A DNA stretch of 13,812 bases from Sulfurovum sp. (GCA_027066595.1 JAMONG010000089.1:1-13812); one strand, 5' to 3'. Shown: positions 6,365 to 12,989, counted from the stretch's first letter. Program-made: numbers and translations. The notes: generated from the letters alone by a model not told the origin.

Positions 6365-7555
6365 TTAAAGTTTTTTAGAAAACACAGTCATAATTTTTTT
6401 ATATCTTTGAACATCTATTTTTTTTGCAATATAAACTTTTTTATTTTTTGCTATAGATACTGGATAAGTAGACTCAATAATAACGTAATATGTTCCCGTA
6501 GCTAAACCATAAAATGCAAAGTTTTTTTCTAGATTGAGGTGTGTTGCATTCATATAGTGTACAATAGTTTTAGATACAGAACTAGCTTCTTTATTTTTCA
6601 AATAATAATTGTTATACCAGTAATCAGTTTTTGTATTTTTAGGTACTAAGTATATTTTTGTATTTTTTAAACGTATCTCTTGTCCTGCAGGTGTTAGGTA
6701 AACCACATGACCATGAATTTCAGAAGTACCAAATTTTTGGTAGGTTTGTGTCGTTGGTTTAAAAATAAGTGTTTCTGTGTTTGTTATGGCGGTTTTTTTC
6801 TCTTCGGAAAGTTTACGTGCTTGTAAAGCTTTTTCTTCTTTTATCTGTGCTATCCGTTTTGCTTCTTCTTTTTGTTTACGTATTTTTTCTAACGCTTGAC
6901 GTTGTTTTTTTTCTGTTGCAAGTTTACGTTCAAGAGCAGCTTTTTCCGCTTTTTCTCTTTGCTCTTGTACTCTTTTTTCATGGGCTATTTTACGTTCAAG
7001 GGAAAGTTTTTCTTCTTTTATCTTACGTGCTTGGGCTATTTTTTCTTTTTCAAGTTTTATTTTGAGTGCTTCTTGCTCTTTCTTCTCTTTCATCATTTTG
7101 AGAGCTTGAATTTTTTTAGCTTGTTCCTTTTTTTCTAAAGCTTCTTTTTGGAGAAGAGCTTTTCTTTTAACTTCTGCATCCACACGTTTTTTTTCTTTTT
7201 CAAGTGCCAATTTCTTTTCAAGGGCTTTACGCTTTTGCTCTACTTCTTTTTCTTTTTGTGCTTTTAAACGTAGGTTTTCATCATGTTTTTTTTCTGTTTC
7301 AATTTTTTCTTTTTGAATAGGTGCTTGTTTGGTTTTTTTAGTACTTTTTATTGTTTGCTTTTTCTGCTCTTTATTTACAGCAGAATTCATTTTTTCTATA
7401 TCTTTTTTGGTACTACTTTTTGTTTTATTACGTATATCAACACTTTTTATAGCAGTAATGGTTTGTGTTGTTTTATTGACTGTGAGTTCATATCCTCTCT
7501 CTACACAGCCAGTGAATAGTAAGAGTGTAAAGAGTAGAAGTACTTTGTTTGACAT
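6365..7555 (-). CDS. Lipoprotein with long Lys/Glu coiled coil and C-terminal beta-sandwich-like domain
   Basis: The 396-aa protein begins with a lipoprotein signal peptide ending LLLFTGC, so Cys17 is the likely lipidated residue. Residues 18-60 are a linker, and about 85-255 are an almost pure Lys/Glu/Gln/Ala/Leu helix, TolA-like in composition and long enough to span much of the periplasm. The C-terminal part (about 265-396) contains HGHVVYLTPAGQEIRL, IYLVPKNTKTDYWY and FYGLATGTYYVIIES, which resemble carboxypeptidase-regulatory-like (transthyretin-type) beta-sandwich domains. The Asp sorting signal is absent after Cys17 (Val18), compatible with outer-membrane anchoring. It has its own promoter and an AGGGA site 6 nt before the ATG, and precedes pgsA by 14 nt. 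The small lipoprotein upstream shares its CVERGY motif. A structural or envelope-bridging role is a guess; exact function is unknown. Confidence 0.8.
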   Translation of the reverse strand: MSNKVLLLFTLLLFTGCVERGYELTVNKTTQTITAIKSVDIRNKTKSSTKKDIEKMNSAVNKEQKKQTIKSTKKTKQAPIQKEKIETEKKHDENLRLKAQKEKEVEQKRKALEKKLALEKEKKRVDAEVKRKALLQKEALEKKEQAKKIQALKMMKEKKEQEALKIKLEKEKIAQARKIKEEKLSLERKIAHEKRVQEQREKAEKAALERKLATEKKQRQALEKIRKQKEEAKRIAQIKEEKALQARKLSEEKKTAITNTETLIFKPTTQTYQKFGTSEIHGHVVYLTPAGQEIRLKNTKIYLVPKNTKTDYWYNNYYLKNKEASSVSKTIVHYMNATHLNLEKNFAFYGLATGTYYVIIESTYPVSIAKNKKVYIAKKIDVQRYKKIMTVFSKKL

Positions 7556-7595
7556 TTTAAATCCCTAAATTTAAGTATAGACATAACTTTAACGT

Positions 7596-7601
7596 ATTAT
7601 A
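7596..7601 (-). promoter_or_regulatory. Promoter of the coiled-coil lipoprotein gene (and probably pgsA)
   Basis: The minus strand shows a perfect TATAAT about 41-46 nt upstream of the lipoprotein ATG, in the 70-nt gap after the small lipoprotein gene. Confidence 0.6.
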
Positions 7602-7625
7602 GGTAATAAAGAGATTTTCTAGACT

Positions 7626-7988
7626 TTATAGAAGTATAATTATACCTATTATGAGAATGAAAAAACCAGAAATCTTATTTTTTGTCTCTTCAGTCAATGA
7701 AAAAAAATCATTTTTTTCTTCTTTTAAAATTTGATTACTTATAGGCGTAGTCATTTTTTGTGTTGATATTTCTTTTTTCTGAACTGGAGTACTCTCTTGT
7801 TTTATTTGGATAATTGGGAGGGTAGGTTCATTTTTTAGTATTTTTTGAGGTTTAGAAATGGAAGGTTTAACTTTGTGTGTTTTTATCGGTTTGGCGATAG
7901 AATGATTGATAGGTTTAGGTGTATATCCTCTCTCTACACATGCTGTAAAAAAGAAAGTTAAAAATAATAGTATGGTTTTTGTTGTCAT
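7626..7988 (-). CDS. Small putative lipoprotein with C-terminal membrane helix, partial paralogue of the coiled-coil lipoprotein
   Basis: The 120-aa protein has a lipoprotein signal peptide ending FFFTAC (Cys17), followed by VERGY exactly as in the next gene downstream, which also has its lipidated Cys at 17. Residues 22-90 are Lys/Pro/Ile/Thr-rich with no evident fold, somewhat like TonB/TolA-type linkers (KPIKTHKVKPSISKPQK). The protein ends in a hydrophobic run ISGFFILIIGIIILL (106-120), predicted as a membrane helix with essentially nothing after it. A lipid anchor plus a terminal transmembrane helix is unusual. GGGGA lies 8 nt before the ATG and a -10 farther upstream. It has no recognisable family. 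It may be a degenerate or divergent copy of its neighbour, or a genuine small envelope protein. Confidence 0.65.
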   Translation of the reverse strand: MTTKTILLFLTFFFTACVERGYTPKPINHSIAKPIKTHKVKPSISKPQKILKNEPTLPIIQIKQESTPVQKKEISTQKMTTPISNQILKEEKNDFFSLTEETKNKISGFFILIIGIIILL

Positions 7989-8021
7989 TTATAGTATCCC
8001 CAATTGTGTATAAAGTCTTGA

Positions 8022-8029
8022 ATTTTAGC
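8022..8029 (-). promoter_or_regulatory. Probable promoter of the small lipoprotein gene
   Basis: The minus strand reads GCTAAAAT, giving a start near 8015 and a leader of about 27 nt. It lies in the 141-nt divergent spacer shared with the beta-barrel gene. Confidence 0.45.
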
Positions 8030-8087
8030 TAACTTATAGTAAATAAATGGTTATTCAGAGTAAAATAATAGTTATTAAGCTAATTAA

Positions 8088-8095
8088 TACTAAAA
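8088..8095 (+). promoter_or_regulatory. Possible promoter of the beta-barrel gene at 8130
   Basis: TACTAAAAT-like sequence with TAAAAT at about 8090-8095 lies about 35 nt before the ATG, and AAGGGA sits 4-5 nt before it. The spacer is very AT-rich and several other -10-like strings occur (for example near 8060), so the exact element is uncertain. Confidence 0.4.
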
Positions 8096-8129
8096 TAAAC
8101 AAATTTTATTACAGATATTAAGGGACAAA

Positions 8130-8747
8130 ATGAAAACAATAGTAAGCTCAATAGCACTTTTGACAGTAGCAAGTAATGTATTAATGGCAGGTGGTGACTT
8201 TTTAGAACCTGTTGAACCACAAGTGAATATTCCAGAGCAAGAGATTGTTGTGATTGAAGATGATGTAAAATATAGTGGCTTTTATGCAGGTGCAGGGCTT
8301 AATCATATGCGTATGAGTGAAGCTGTTACTTCAAGTGGTTATGGTGTTACACTTGTTGGTGGTTATTATTTCAACCAATATGTAGGGATAGAAGCTAGAT
8401 ATATGAGAACACTTTCAGATCTTGATATTGACAGTAGCAGACCTCTTGTAACAACAAGTGATACACTTGAAAATGTTGGTCTGTATGTGAAACCTATGTA
8501 TTCTATTACTACTGGTTTAGCACTTTATGGTCTTGCAGGTTATGGTCAGGCTACTTACTGTAATGCAAGTGGTGACTATACCGATAGTGGTTTCCAATGG
8601 GGACTTGGTGCAAAGTATGAACTTGCTGGTGGTTTAGGTTTGTTTATAGATTATCTTGATATTTACAGTGATGATAACTTTGACACACTTAATGTTTCTG
8701 ATGTACAATTTAGTGCGACAACAGTAGGTGCAACCTATACATTTTAA
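8130..8747 (+). CDS. Small outer-membrane beta-barrel protein (OmpA/opacity-like)
   Basis: The 205-aa protein has a signal peptide with predicted cleavage after LMA (Ala20), then a short acidic Pro-rich N-terminus (GGDFLEPVEP...) and, from about residue 47, an eight-strand-type barrel. Typical strands are SGFYAGAGLNHM, VTLVGGYYFNQYVGIEARYM, LALYGLAGYGQ, FQWGLGAKYEL and TTVGATYTF, with the C-terminal Phe required for outer-membrane assembly. Such barrels (OMP_b-brl family) serve in adhesion, stability or small transport; the sequence does not say which. Its mature N-terminus resembles that of the porin at 4581-5726. It is divergent from the small lipoprotein gene, convergent with the FabL-like gene, and followed by an 11-bp hairpin. 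Family confidence is high; function is unknown. Confidence 0.8.
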   Translation: MKTIVSSIALLTVASNVLMAGGDFLEPVEPQVNIPEQEIVVIEDDVKYSGFYAGAGLNHMRMSEAVTSSGYGVTLVGGYYFNQYVGIEARYMRTLSDLDIDSSRPLVTTSDTLENVGLYVKPMYSITTGLALYGLAGYGQATYCNASGDYTDSGFQWGLGAKYELAGGLGLFIDYLDIYSDDNFDTLNVSDVQFSATTVGATYTF

Positions 8748-8753
8748 CACTAC

Positions 8754-8779
8754 TTGACACATTCATTAGAATGTGTCAA
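8754..8779. terminator. 11-bp hairpin between convergent genes
   Basis: TTGACACATTC (8754-8764) pairs perfectly with GAATGTGTCAA (8769-8779) around an ATTA loop, 6 nt after the beta-barrel stop codon. Neither side has a classic U-tract; downstream on the plus strand is the CTCTTAA repeat. It may serve both convergent genes. Confidence 0.6.
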
Positions 8780-8780
8780 A

Positions 8781-8828
8781 CTCTTAACTCTTAACTCTTA
8801 ACTCTTAACTCTTAACTCTTAACTCTTA
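8781..8828. repeat. Heptanucleotide tandem repeat (CTCTTAA), nearly seven copies
   Basis: Six exact copies of CTCTTAA run from 8781 to 8822, followed by a partial copy CTCTTA (8823-8828). The last bases TTA (8826-8828) are, on the minus strand, the TAA stop codon of the FabL-like gene. The array therefore fills the entire space between the hairpin and that stop. Copy-number change would not alter either protein but would change the 3' untranslated regions. It is a clean microsatellite prone to slippage. Confidence 0.95.
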
Positions 8829-9605
8829 TCTAAATGTAGTTCCACCATCAACAACAAGCGTTTGACCTGTAATCCATGATGCTTCTTCTGTACATAAGAA
8901 ATATACTGAACCTGCAAGGTCTTCAGGGCTTCCCATTCTGTTGACTGCTGAACGTTTGATAGTCTCAGCTTTTACTTCTTCATAGTTGGTAAATGCTTTG
9001 AGTGCATCGGTGTCTATAGGTCCACCAGATACGGCATTGACACGTATACCCATTTCTCCTAGTTCTACCGCTGCGTAACGGCTCATAGCTTCTACAGCTG
9101 CTTTGTTTGTACCATGACCTGCATAGTTATCTATGTAGATTAGGTTACCTGTTGAACTTAGTGTGACTATGGCTCCACCACCTACTTTTTCCATACGCAC
9201 AGCTGCCTCTTGTGAACCACGAACAAATGCACCTACGGTTGCAGTGTAAATATTTTGTAGTCCTTTTGCAGGACGAAGTTTCATAAATTTACCATAGCCA
9301 CCTACCACAGGACGACCATATATCATAGCGTTAGATACAAAGAAATCTACTCTGTCGAAGTCTTCATCTATCGCTAAAAAAAGTGGTTTAAATCCATCAA
9401 GTTCTAAAATATTGAGAGGGTAAGCTTTTGCTTTAACTCCATATTTACTTTCTAAGTCAGCAGCAATTTTATTGGCTATTTCTTCGTTAGAATTATAGGT
9501 AAATGCAATATTTACACCATTTTGTGCAAACTTTTCTGCTACTGCTTTACCAATACCTTTGGTTGCTCCAGTAATAACAAGAGTTTTACCTTTCATATTT
9601 GACAT
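8826..9605 (-). CDS. fabL: SDR-family reductase of the FabL type, probable enoyl-ACP reductase
   Basis: The 259-aa Rossmann protein starts with the cofactor motif TGATKGIG (12-19). Its active site reads Ser150/Ser151 ... Tyr161-x6-Lys168 (YAGHGTNK). The six-residue gap is the hallmark of enoyl-ACP reductases FabI/FabL; classical short-chain dehydrogenases have three. The N-terminal glycine motif is nearer to FabL than to FabI, so the likely role is NADPH-dependent reduction of enoyl-ACP in fatty-acid elongation. Homologues in Helicobacter have been annotated as 7-alpha-hydroxysteroid dehydrogenase, which the motif argues against. The gene is one base after the dapA stop, with AGGAG (9612-9616) inside the last dapA codons fixing this start rather than Met4. 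Substrate is inferred, and a separate FabI elsewhere in the genome is possible. Confidence 0.75.
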   Translation of the reverse strand: MSNMKGKTLVITGATKGIGKAVAEKFAQNGVNIAFTYNSNEEIANKIAADLESKYGVKAKAYPLNILELDGFKPLFLAIDEDFDRVDFFVSNAMIYGRPVVGGYGKFMKLRPAKGLQNIYTATVGAFVRGSQEAAVRMEKVGGGAIVTLSSTGNLIYIDNYAGHGTNKAAVEAMSRYAAVELGEMGIRVNAVSGGPIDTDALKAFTNYEEVKAETIKRSAVNRMGSPEDLAGSVYFLCTEEASWITGQTLVVDGGTTFR

Positions 9606-9606
9606 A

Positions 9607-10500
9607 TTACGCTCCTACAATTTTATATTTTTTCATGACAGTTTCTATTTTCTTCATGTTCTCTTTACTTGGAGCTACGAGTGGAAGTCTATATTCTAAT
9701 GTGTCTGTAAGACCAGCGATGTACATCGCAGCTTTTATAGGTATAGGGTTAGACTCACAAAAGAGTACTTTGTTGATTTCAAATAACTCGTCGTTGATGG
9801 CTTTTGATTTTTCAAAGTCACCTTTTAGTGCTGCGTGTACAAGGTCTGCTTTCATGTCTGGCAGTAAGTTTGCAGTCACTGAAGTAATCCCTTTTCCTCC
9901 ACTTGCGAGTATAGGGAAATCAATAGCATCATCACCAGAGAAGACATAAAGGTCTGGTATTTTAGCTAGAAGTTCAACCGTTCTCTCTATAGACCCTGTG
10001 GCTTCTTTAATACCCATAATGTTTTCTACATCATCAAAAAGTCTTTTTACTGTGCCTGGAAGTATGTCTACTCCTGTACGTCCTGGTACGTTGTAAAGCA
10101 TAAAAGGTACTTTTACTGCAGAGGCTATGGCTTTGTAGTGTTGGTAAAGTCCTTCTTGACTTGGTTTGTTATAGTAAGGGCTTACGGAGAAGAGGGCATC
10201 AACACCACACGCTTCTGCATGTTTAGCGATGTCTATGGCTTCATGTGTTGCATTAGAGCCTGCACCTGCAAGTACTTTAGTGTTTGTACCTTTACATACT
10301 TCAACAGCTATTTCTATACATCTTTTATGTTCGTCATGACTAAGCGTTGCAGATTCGCCAGTAGTTCCTACTGGACAAACTGCATCAATGCCATTGTTGA
10401 TTTGTCTTTGAATATGTGAAGCAAAGGTTGCTTCATCTAAAGTACCATTTTTAAATGGTGTAATGAGTGCAGTACTTGCACCTGTTATGTAGTTATTCAT
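9607..10500 (-). CDS. dapA: 4-hydroxy-tetrahydrodipicolinate synthase
   Basis: DapA condenses pyruvate with aspartate semialdehyde, the first committed step to diaminopimelate and lysine and so to peptidoglycan cross-links. The 297-aa TIM-barrel shows PVGTTGES (43-50, with Thr46 and Thr47), the catalytic Tyr136 in LYNVPGRTG, Arg141, and the Schiff-base Lys165 in IMGIKEATG; these correspond to E. coli Thr44, Thr45, Tyr133, Arg138 and Lys161. The length is normal. AGGA lies about 7-10 nt upstream of the ATG. It sits 15 nt after the M16 peptidase gene and one base before the FabL-like gene, so the four-gene run is probably one operon. The family is certain. Confidence 0.96.
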   Translation of the reverse strand: MNNYITGASTALITPFKNGTLDEATFASHIQRQINNGIDAVCPVGTTGESATLSHDEHKRCIEIAVEVCKGTNTKVLAGAGSNATHEAIDIAKHAEACGVDALFSVSPYYNKPSQEGLYQHYKAIASAVKVPFMLYNVPGRTGVDILPGTVKRLFDDVENIMGIKEATGSIERTVELLAKIPDLYVFSGDDAIDFPILASGGKGITSVTANLLPDMKADLVHAALKGDFEKSKAINDELFEINKVLFCESNPIPIKAAMYIAGLTDTLEYRLPLVAPSKENMKKIETVMKKYKIVGA

Positions 10501-10515
10501 CTATAATCCTAAATC

Positions 10516-11817
10516 CTAATTCTTTTTCAAGATAACTGTCGTTGAGAAGTTATGGTCAAAATACTTCTTTGCTGTCTCTTGAATATCTTTGAGTGTAATT
10601 TTATCTAATTTCTCTTCATATTCAAGTAAAGGTTGGATATTTCCTTTGACATAATAGTCACCATAGAGTCCTGCGACTGAAGATGAACTCTCAAGAGAGT
10701 AGATAAACTCTGCTTTTGTGTTTATCTTGACCTTATCTAGCTCTGCTTGTGTGACGTCACCATTTTTAAGCTTCTCAAGTTCTAGGAGTATCTCTTTTTC
10801 TAGTTCATCTAAAGATGCTTCAGGTGCACACATCGCCATGATGAGAAATACTCCTGGGTCTGTGAGTTCCATGTTATAGCCATAGACTTGGTTGGCGAGT
10901 TGCTTTTCGTTGACAATGGTTTTTTCAAACCATGAGCTTTTTCCAGAGCTTAAGATGTGACTAATTGCAGAGAGTGCTACCTGGTCATCATGCTCATAGT
11001 TCGGGATAGCATAGGTAATGGCAAGTGTATCTACACGGTTGCTCTCTTTGTGAAGTATGGCACGTTTTGCTCCATCTACTTTAGGCTCAACGGCAGTGAC
11101 TTTTGGTATGTCACGTTCATTTTTAAGGTGTCCAAACTCTTTTTGGGCTTGGTTAAATACCTCTTCAGGGTTAATGTCACCTGCAACGATTAAGATGGCA
11201 TTGTTTGGCTGATAGTAACGTGTATAAAAATCTCTAATATCTTCTATCTTCCATGAGAGTATATCTTCCATAAACCCAATAGGTAACCAGTGGTAAGGGT
11301 GGTAGACATAGTGTGTGTTAAAGACTCTAAAGTAGAGGTAGCCCATAGGGTTGTTGTCTGTTCTGAGACGACGTTCTTCCGCTACAACGTCACGCTCTTT
11401 TTGAAACTCTTCATCGGTGAGTTTGAGGTTTTGCATGAGTTCTGCAAAGAGTTCTAATGTCATACCTAGGTTTTTACTTGCTGTTTTGATGTAGTAGTGC
11501 GTTTTATCAAAACCAGTTGCCGCGTTGTTCACTCCACCACGACTTTTTACGATGGTGTCAAATTCACCCTCTTTTAGTTTTTCTGTTGATTTAAAGGCAA
11601 GGTGTTCAAGCATGTGTGCCATACCACTTTTCCCCATGACTTCGTTACGGCTTCCTACTTTGTAGTAAATATCTGTGGTGATAACACCTGAATCGTTATC
11701 CATAGGGATGACAACGACTTGTAGACCATTGTCTAGAGTTTTTGTAAAATGTTTTGGTAATGAATTTGCCATTAATGCTCCCGTTAGTATTAGGCATGAA
11801 ATGAGAATATTTTTCAA
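10516..11817 (-). CDS. Secreted M16-family zinc peptidase (TTG start)
   Basis: From the TTG at 11817 this encodes 433 aa. A signal peptide, KNILISCLILTGALMA, precedes the mature protein NSLPKHF. The inverted zinc motif HMLEH (His68, Glu71, His72) lies in SGMAHMLEHLAFKST, with the third ligand Glu in VVAEERR about 76 residues later. The second, inactive-type half with its Gly/Ser-rich segment follows, as in short M16B peptidases such as PqqL/YmxG-like proteins. It is likely periplasmic and degrades peptides. The TTG is chosen because AAGGAA (11824-11829) is 6 nt upstream and the signal peptide starts there. A longer frame from an ATG at 11922 would overlap pyrD by 47 nt and add 35 residues before the signal peptide, so it is rejected. 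It lies between pyrD and dapA. Confidence 0.88.
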   Translation of the reverse strand: MKNILISCLILTGALMANSLPKHFTKTLDNGLQVVVIPMDNDSGVITTDIYYKVGSRNEVMGKSGMAHMLEHLAFKSTEKLKEGEFDTIVKSRGGVNNAATGFDKTHYYIKTASKNLGMTLELFAELMQNLKLTDEEFQKERDVVAEERRLRTDNNPMGYLYFRVFNTHYVYHPYHWLPIGFMEDILSWKIEDIRDFYTRYYQPNNAILIVAGDINPEEVFNQAQKEFGHLKNERDIPKVTAVEPKVDGAKRAILHKESNRVDTLAITYAIPNYEHDDQVALSAISHILSSGKSSWFEKTIVNEKQLANQVYGYNMELTDPGVFLIMAMCAPEASLDELEKEILLELEKLKNGDVTQAELDKVKINTKAEFIYSLESSSSVAGLYGDYYVKGNIQPLLEYEEKLDKITLKDIQETAKKYFDHNFSTTVILKKN

Positions 11818-11875
11818 TCTAGTTTCCTTGCTGGTTTTAGTATTGATTCGATAGTAACGACTGTTTGTCTGGATA

Positions 11876-12955
11876 TTATTTCCAGTCAGCTCCGATGGCT
11901 TCAGATATATGAGTGTAGCCATCTTTCTTTAACAGTTGGCTAATGCCTTCATTTATCTCTTTAATAAGCGTAGGACCTCGATAGATAAGCATAGAGTAAA
12001 CTTGTACAAGTGATGCACCTGCTTTGATGCGTCTATAGGCTTCGTCTGCCGAGTCTATACCTCCTACAGAGATGAGCAGGGTTTTACCATAAAGCTCTTT
12101 TCCTATGGCACGAAAGAGTGCATAAGATTTCTCTGTAAGTAAGGCACCACTTATGCCACCAAAATCTTTGGCATGTTCAGTGAGTGAATAGTCTATCGTC
12201 GTGTTGGTTGCGATAATACCAGCAGCTCCAGCAGCTACCGCTGTTTTACATAGTGTTATAGCATCATCAGCTTCCATATCTGGCGCTATTTTAAGTAAGA
12301 TTGGCTGAGCAGTTATCTCTTTACCCATAGTAAAAATAGCTTTGATAAAGTTCTCATTTTGTAAGTCTCTTAATCCTGGTGTGTTAGGTGAAGAGATGTT
12401 AATGACGATGTAATCACCATAGTTTTTAAAGGCTTTAAATAATTTTTCATAGTCATCTAGTGCATCTGCTTCAGAGGTAAGTTTGTTTTTACCAATGTTT
12501 ATGCCTAAAGGGTAGTCAAAAAAGTAGAGTTTTTTAAGGCGTTGTAGCATGTAGTGGCTACCTTTGTTGTTAAAGCCCATAGCATTTTGTATGCTTTGAT
12601 CTTCAATGAGCCTAAAAAGTCTTGGTTTGGCATTGCCATCTTGGGGTTTGGGTGTGACTGTACCTATCTCAGTAAAGCCAAAACCCATGGTGGGCATGGC
12701 AGTAATGTATTGACCATTTTTGTCAAAACCAGCACCTAGTCCTACAGGGTTTTTAAAGGTACGTCCAAAAATCTCTTGCTTTAAACTTTTGTCTGTGATA
12801 AAGTAGTGGTTTGTAAGAGATTTTTGTAAAGGAGGACAATGTGAAGCGATGCGTAAACCAATACCCGCCATGGTATGTGCAGTTTCAGGATCAAGTTTGA
12901 AAAGAAGTTTTTTGAGGGTTTGGTAAGTAAATAGATTGTTAAGGGAAAGGGACAC
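11876..12955 (-). CDS. pyrD: Class 2 dihydroorotate dehydrogenase (quinone)
   Basis: PyrD oxidises dihydroorotate to orotate in de novo pyrimidine synthesis, passing electrons through FMN to the quinone pool at the inner membrane. The 359-aa length and the N-terminal amphipathic segment (LFTYQTLKKLLFKLDPETAH) mark the membrane-associated class 2. The FMN-binding motifs GAGFDKNG (74-81), TVTPKPQDGN (99-108) and NIGKNK (153-158) are present, and the catalytic base is Ser189 in NISSPNTPGLRDL, where class 1 enzymes have Cys. The start codon is GTG (12953-12955, read on the minus strand), supported by GGAG 6 nt upstream. It heads the run pyrD, M16 peptidase, dapA, FabL-like. An extended -10 lies about 26-34 nt upstream. 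Confidence 0.95.
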   Translation of the reverse strand: MSLSLNNLFTYQTLKKLLFKLDPETAHTMAGIGLRIASHCPPLQKSLTNHYFITDKSLKQEIFGRTFKNPVGLGAGFDKNGQYITAMPTMGFGFTEIGTVTPKPQDGNAKPRLFRLIEDQSIQNAMGFNNKGSHYMLQRLKKLYFFDYPLGINIGKNKLTSEADALDDYEKLFKAFKNYGDYIVINISSPNTPGLRDLQNENFIKAIFTMGKEITAQPILLKIAPDMEADDAITLCKTAVAAGAAGIIATNTTIDYSLTEHAKDFGGISGALLTEKSYALFRAIGKELYGKTLLISVGGIDSADEAYRRIKAGASLVQVYSMLIYRGPTLIKEINEGISQLLKKDGYTHISEAIGADWK

Positions 12956-12964
12956 TATAATCTC

Positions 12965-12989
12965 CGTAATAAATTACGTGATTATAGCA
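12965..12989 (-). promoter_or_regulatory. pyrD promoter (TGCTATAAT) with a palindrome at the start site
   Basis: The minus strand reads TGCTATAAT at 12989-12981, placing the start near 12974. Just downstream is the 14-nt palindrome CGTAAT-AA-ATTACG (12965-12978), centred on the predicted start and abutting the GGAG ribosome binding site. It could be an operator or a weak 5-bp RNA stem. The promoter lies in the 39-nt gap after the beta-barrel gene. Confidence 0.6.

Noticed and set aside
7187..7293. Runs of eight T (eight A in the coding strand) at 7187-7194 and 7286-7293 as possible phase-variation tracts
   Set aside because: They encode Lys codons in a Lys-rich helix, are short, and Campylobacterota phase variation typically uses longer G or C tracts. 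The reading frame is intact.
6769..7568. Several overlapping plus-strand open frames of 78-98 codons, rich in Phe and Leu, opposite the coiled-coil lipoprotein gene
   Set aside because: They are the complement of Lys/Glu codons (AAA, GAA); they lack ribosome binding sites and promoters and overlap one another in different frames. The minus-strand gene has signal peptide, promoter and ribosome binding site.
7989..8129. Divergent AT-rich spacer examined for a small RNA or riboswitch
   Set aside because: Only promoter-like strings and ribosome binding sites are visible; no stable stem or known aptamer pattern was seen.
8781..8828. Tandem repeat considered as a CRISPR-like array or replication iteron
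   Set aside because: The unit is 7 bp with no spacers and there is no cas or replication initiator gene nearby; it is a microsatellite.
8826..9605. Assignment as 3-oxoacyl-ACP reductase FabG
   Set aside because: FabG has Tyr-x3-Lys; this protein has Tyr161-x6-Lys168, the enoyl-ACP reductase spacing.
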